DNA of 8,642 nt from an uncultured Lachnospiraceae bacterium (lineage in GTDB: Bacteria > Bacillota > Clostridia > Lachnospirales > Lachnospiraceae). Position numbers and translations under genes: made by a program. Below the pieces are notes generated by a model. The model was not told the DNA's origin. It did no database searches and saw only the letters and a list, made by a program, of their open reading frames with translations. The stretch's first letter is position 1; every line of letters begins with the position of its first letter. The stretch is taken from positions 1 to 8,642 of the forward strand of contig CACZSB010000040.1 in assembly GCA_902783765.1 (NCBI GenBank). The letters are read 5' to 3'. Of this stretch, positions 6,053 through 8,642 are shown piece after piece.

Positions 6053-7275
6053 TAGAAACCTTAGAAAAACAGGAAAAATATATATTGGTGGGCCTGGCCC
6101 GGGAGGATCAGGAGGAGGCCATTGCTTCCCTGATGGAATTGGAGGAACTGGCGGAAACCGCCGGGGCCCAGTCTCTGGAGCTTTTTCTCCAGAGCCGGGA
6201 GCAGCCCCATCCCGCCACCTATTTAGGCAGCGGCCGGGTGGAGGAGCTTAAGGAAAGACTGGCCCTGCTTCAGGCGGACGGGATCATTTGCGATGATGAG
6301 CTGTCCCCGGCCCAGATGCGGAATCTGGGAGATCTGCTGGATACCAAAGTGCTGGACCGGAGCCTTTTGATTCTGGATATTTTTGCCGGCCGGGCCAAGA
6401 CCCGGGAGGGCAAGATCCAGGTGGAGCTGGCCCAGCTTCGCTACCGGGCCAGCCGGCTCACCGGCGCCGGTATGAGCCTTTCCCGGCTGGGGGGCGGTAT
6501 CGGCACCCGGGGCCCCGGAGAAAGCAAGCTGGAAACGGATCGGCGGGCCATCCACAGGCGTATCAGTGCCTTAAAGGCCCAGCTGGCGGAGCTTACGGCC
6601 CATCGGGCTCAGCAGCGGGAAAAACGCCGCAGCAATCCGGTGCCCGTGGCGGCCATTGTGGGCTATACCAATGCGGGGAAATCCACCCTTTTAAATACCC
6701 TGACCGGGGCAGGGATTCTGGCGGAGGACAAGCTCTTTGCCACCCTGGATCCCACCACCCGGGGGATGAGTCTGCCCGGGGGAGAGGAGATTTTGCTGAC
6801 GGACACCGTGGGCTTTATCCGCAAGCTTCCCCACCATCTGATCGAGGCCTTTAAAAGCACCCTGGAGGAGGCCTGTTATGCGGATATCCTCCTTCATGTG
6901 GTGGACGCCTCCGCCCCCAGGCGGCGGCAGCAGATGGATACGGTTTACGAGACCCTTCGGGAGATTGGGGTCAAAGATCAGCCGGTGATCACCCTTTTTA
7001 ATAAGTGCGACAAGCCCCTGGAGGATTCCCTGCTGTACGATAAAAATGCCCGGGAAGCCCTGCGCATTTCCGCCTTGAAAGGAGAGGGGCTGGAGGAGCT
7101 AAAGAGCTGCCTTTCCGGCATATTGCAGGAGCGGCGGATGTATATCGACCGGGTCTTTGCCTATACGGAGGCCGCTGCCCTGGGGCGGATTCGAAAATAC
7201 GGAACTGTCATAAAAGAAGAGTATACCCCGGAGGGCATCCGCATCCAGGCCTATGTGCCCCGGGAGCTGGTGTAA
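6049..7275 (+). CDS. hflX: ribosome-associated GTPase HflX
   Basis: HflX binds the 50S subunit and, in characterised bacteria, splits stalled or hibernating 70S ribosomes, especially after heat or antibiotic stress. The 408 residues comprise an N-terminal nucleotide-binding-like domain (with HPATYLGSGRVEELK), a helical linker with the diagnostic glycine-rich GGGIGTRGPGESKLETDRR, the G domain and a short C-terminal domain. G motifs are intact: G1 GYTNAGKS (205-212), G3 DTVGF (252-256), G4 NKCD (318-321) and G5 SALKGEG (from 341). The start ATG overlaps the holA stop in ATGA, so translation is probably coupled by reinitiation. It is the last gene of the packed run; the spacer after it is repeat DNA with no T-tract terminator. 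Confidence 0.95.
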   Translation: MIETLEKQEKYILVGLAREDQEEAIASLMELEELAETAGAQSLELFLQSREQPHPATYLGSGRVEELKERLALLQADGIICDDELSPAQMRNLGDLLDTKVLDRSLLILDIFAGRAKTREGKIQVELAQLRYRASRLTGAGMSLSRLGGGIGTRGPGESKLETDRRAIHRRISALKAQLAELTAHRAQQREKRRSNPVPVAAIVGYTNAGKSTLLNTLTGAGILAEDKLFATLDPTTRGMSLPGGEEILLTDTVGFIRKLPHHLIEAFKSTLEEACYADILLHVVDASAPRRRQQMDTVYETLREIGVKDQPVITLFNKCDKPLEDSLLYDKNAREALRISALKGEGLEELKSCLSGILQERRMYIDRVFAYTEAAALGRIRKYGTVIKEEYTPEGIRIQAYVPRELV

Positions 7276-7288
7276 GGATTCGATCCTT
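7274..7288 (+). repeat. short hairpin spanning the hflX stop
   Basis: AAGGAT (7274-7279) and ATCCTT (7283-7288) are perfect inverted copies around TCG. The left arm includes two bases of the hflX TAA stop (7273-7275), so the palindromic block begins at the very end of the gene. It may be an edge of the adjoining repeat rather than a separate element. Confidence 0.5.
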
Positions 7289-7340
7289 GCCCTCTCCCGG
7301 ACGCGGGAGAGGGTGGCCCGAAGGGCCGGGTGAGGGTGAC
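7289..7340 (+). repeat. palindromic intergenic repeat, GGGAGAGGG type
   Basis: The core is CCCTCTCCCG (7290-7299) and CGGGAGAGGG (7304-7313), a perfect 10-bp stem with a GACG loop. A second small hairpin, GGCCC-GAA-GGGCC (7315-7327), follows, and then the direct echo GGGTGAGGGTG (7328-7338). From memory, this CCCTCTCCC/GGGAGAGGG plus GGCCCGAAGGGCC plus GGGTGAGGG pattern is a widely dispersed intergenic element in many bacterial genomes. No T-tract follows, so it is not a typical terminator, though the stem is stable enough to slow polymerase or protect hflX mRNA 3' ends. Copy number in this genome cannot be seen from one window. Confidence 0.7.
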
Positions 7341-7356
7341 TTACATCCACCTTACA

Positions 7357-7388
7357 GGATTCTTCGGCCTTACGGCCTCAGAATGACA
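7357..7388 (+). repeat. second palindromic repeat, GATTCTTCGG...CAGAATGAC type
   Basis: ATTCT (7359-7363) pairs with AGAAT (7380-7384), and GGCC (7366-7369) with GGCC (7374-7377), around a TTAC loop with a 2x2 internal mismatch. The sequence resembles the dispersed 'GGATTCTTCGN...CTCAGAATGACA' repeat family I recall from many unrelated bacterial genomes. It is separated from the preceding element by only 16 nt and lies 12 nt before the GGAGGA ribosome binding site of the next gene. Confidence 0.6.
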
Positions 7389-7413
7389 CACATAGATACG
7401 GAGGAATCATATA

Positions 7414-8418
7414 ATGCGCTGTGCCATATACGGTGCCGGTTCCCTGGGAACTGTCCTGGGAGCTTATCTTACGAAAAACAATATCCCGGTGGAACTTATC
7501 AATCGGAATAAGGCCCATGTGGCGGCTCTGAAGGAAAAAGGAGCCGTCATTTGCGGCACTGTGAATATGCAGGTGCCGGTAAAGGCCCTGCTGCCGGAGG
7601 AGATGGAAGGCCTTTATGATGTGATCTTCCTTATGACCAAGCAGCTGGATAATAAGGCAGTGGTGACCCGCCTGAAGGACTATCTTTCCCCGGAGGGGGT
7701 ATTGGTGACCTTACAGAACGGCCTGCCGGAGCCGGAAATCGAAGAGATCTTGGGTAAAGGCCGCACCATAGGCTGTGTGGTGGAATGGGGGGCCACTTTG
7801 AAAGAACCGGGAGTCTGCGAACTTACCTCCGATCCCGCCTCCCTGTCCTTCCATATGGGGGGCATGGAAGGGGTATCTCCGGAAAAAATTGCCCAGGTAA
7901 AGGATATTCTGGAGAAGATGTGCCCGGTGCATATTGAAGAGAATCTCCTGGGGGCCCGCTGGTCTAAGCTTTTGATCAATGCCACCTTTTCCGGCCTGGG
8001 AACGGTGATGGGGGGCACCTTTGGTTTGGTATCGGAAACGAAATTCGTCCAGCCCCGGGCCCTGGCCTGTATGAAGGAAGTAATGGATGTGGGCCGGGCC
8101 GCCGGGGTGACCTTTGCCCCGGTCCAGGGGAAGGATATCACCAAATTGTTTTATTATAAGGGGCCCCTGAAAAAGGCCTTTGCCAGGGCCCTTTTGCCCA
8201 TCGCCATGAAAAAGCACCGCAATATCGAGCCTTCCATGCTCCAGGATGTGAAGAAGGGCAAGCCCTGCGAGGTGGATGCCATTAACGGGGTGGTCTGCGC
8301 CTGGGGCAAAAAGACCGGGGTAGCCACCAGGGTGAACGATAAGATTCTGGAAATCGTTCATGCCATCGAGGCGGGGGAAATGACCCCGAACCCCGGGAAT
8401 TTGAAGTATTTTTCATAA
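7414..8418 (+). CDS. ketopantoate reductase-family NADPH oxidoreductase (PanE/ApbA-like)
   Basis: A 334-residue protein of the PanE/ApbA family. The Rossmann nucleotide-binding site is GAGSLG (7-12). By spacing recalled from Escherichia PanE (N98, K176, N180, S244, E256), the active-site set is present: N102 in LQNG, K185 and N189 in WSKLLINA, and S274 and E286 in the PSMLQD...CEVDAING helix. Reduction of 2-dehydropantoate to pantoate for coenzyme A is therefore chemically possible. However, no panB, panC or panD gene is nearby and the family contains many paralogues acting on other 2-oxo acids, so no gene symbol is given. The start ATG 7414 has GGAGGA (7400-7405) 8 nt upstream. No convincing promoter is visible in the repeat-filled spacer, so it may be read through from hflX. 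lepA follows after 12 nt. Confidence 0.85.
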   Translation: MRCAIYGAGSLGTVLGAYLTKNNIPVELINRNKAHVAALKEKGAVICGTVNMQVPVKALLPEEMEGLYDVIFLMTKQLDNKAVVTRLKDYLSPEGVLVTLQNGLPEPEIEEILGKGRTIGCVVEWGATLKEPGVCELTSDPASLSFHMGGMEGVSPEKIAQVKDILEKMCPVHIEENLLGARWSKLLINATFSGLGTVMGGTFGLVSETKFVQPRALACMKEVMDVGRAAGVTFAPVQGKDITKLFYYKGPLKKAFARALLPIAMKKHRNIEPSMLQDVKKGKPCEVDAINGVVCAWGKKTGVATRVNDKILEIVHAIEAGEMTPNPGNLKYFS

Positions 8419-8430
8419 GCAGGAGATAAT

Positions 8431-8642
8431 ATGTTAATACCGCAGGATCATATACGGAACTTCAGTATCATAGCCCATATCGACCACGGCAAATCCACCC
8501 TGGCGGACCGGATCATCGAACATACCGGCCTCTTAACCGCCCGGGAAATGCAGGAGCAGGTCCTGGACAATATGGACCTGGAGCGGGAGCGGGGCATTAC
8601 CATCAAAGCCCAGGCGGTCCGCACCATTTACAAGGCCAAAAA
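8431..8642 (+). CDS. lepA: elongation factor 4 (LepA), 3' end outside window
   Basis: The first 70 codons of a translational GTPase, running off the window in an open frame. The G1 motif is AHIDHGKST (15-23), and switch I contains LERERGITIKAQAV with T57 as the conserved threonine. The opening IRNFSIIAHIDHGKSTLADR and EQVLDNMDLERERGITIKAQ are characteristic of LepA/EF4 and separate it from EF-G, TypA and IF-2. EF4 acts on the ribosome, where back-translocation and roles in initiation and 30S assembly have been proposed. AGGAG (8421-8425) lies 5 nt before ATG 8431. It is probably cotranscribed with the reductase gene 12 nt upstream. Confidence 0.96.
   Translation, partial: MLIPQDHIRNFSIIAHIDHGKSTLADRIIEHTGLLTAREMQEQVLDNMDLERERGITIKAQAVRTIYKAK

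Noticed and set aside
7290..7327. GC-rich hairpins after hflX as a rho-independent terminator
   Set aside because: The stems are strong but no T-tract follows, and the sequence matches a dispersed repeat pattern better than a terminator.
7410..7415. Perfect TATAAT overlapping the reductase start codon
   Set aside because: There is no -35-like hexamer at 16-18 nt upstream, and transcription from it would begin inside the gene after its start codon.
7287..7511. Small plus-strand open frame of 74 codons through the repeat spacer
   Set aside because: It is made of palindromic repeat DNA and the first codons of the reductase gene in another frame; no real coding signal.
1..8642. CRISPR array, insertion sequence, toxin-antitoxin or phage-defence system
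   Set aside because: No regularly spaced repeats, transposase, integrase or defence-type domains were found on either strand; every sizeable plus-strand gene belongs to a known housekeeping family.

Overview
The window reads as chromosomal core DNA of a Gram-positive-type bacterium, most likely Bacillota and probably Clostridia. This rests on a CvfB/YitL-type RNA-binding protein, an ftsE-ftsX-ctpA cluster of Bacillota type, a membrane-anchored S41 protease with a long Thr-rich linker that would suit a thick wall, strong purine-rich ribosome binding sites, and near-consensus housekeeping promoters. The DNA looks GC-rich. A closer taxonomic call cannot be made without a search. All genes are on the + strand and none looks broken.

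Region 1 (1-592) is the 3' part of a PspA/IM30 membrane-stress protein, followed by a 3' hairpin and a rho-independent terminator. Region 2 (about 720-900) is a self-contained tRNA-Gln(CTG) unit with its own near-consensus promoter, a short leader carrying a hairpin, and a strong terminator with a GAAA tetraloop. Region 3 (about 913-1812) is a CvfB-like S1-domain protein behind its own promoter.

Region 4 (1925-7275) is a tightly packed run of ftsE, ftsX, ctpA, holA and hflX, joined by overlaps of 8 and 4 nt and gaps of 10 and 22 nt. It is probably one transcript linking control of wall hydrolysis at division (FtsEX), extracytoplasmic proteolysis (CtpA), DNA replication (clamp-loader delta) and ribosome rescue or splitting (HflX). 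Region 5 (7274-7388) is an intergenic spacer built almost wholly of palindromic DNA resembling two kinds of dispersed bacterial repeat. Region 6 (7414-8642) is a ketopantoate-reductase-family gene followed 12 nt later by the start of lepA (EF4), which runs off the window.

I see no unmistakably new system. The observations most worth following are a tandem duplication of an N-terminal helical segment in CtpA, the absence of the usual M23/PcsB-type hydrolase gene beside ftsEX, the non-standard holA-hflX-(panE-like)-lepA order, and the double repeat insertion between hflX and the reductase gene.
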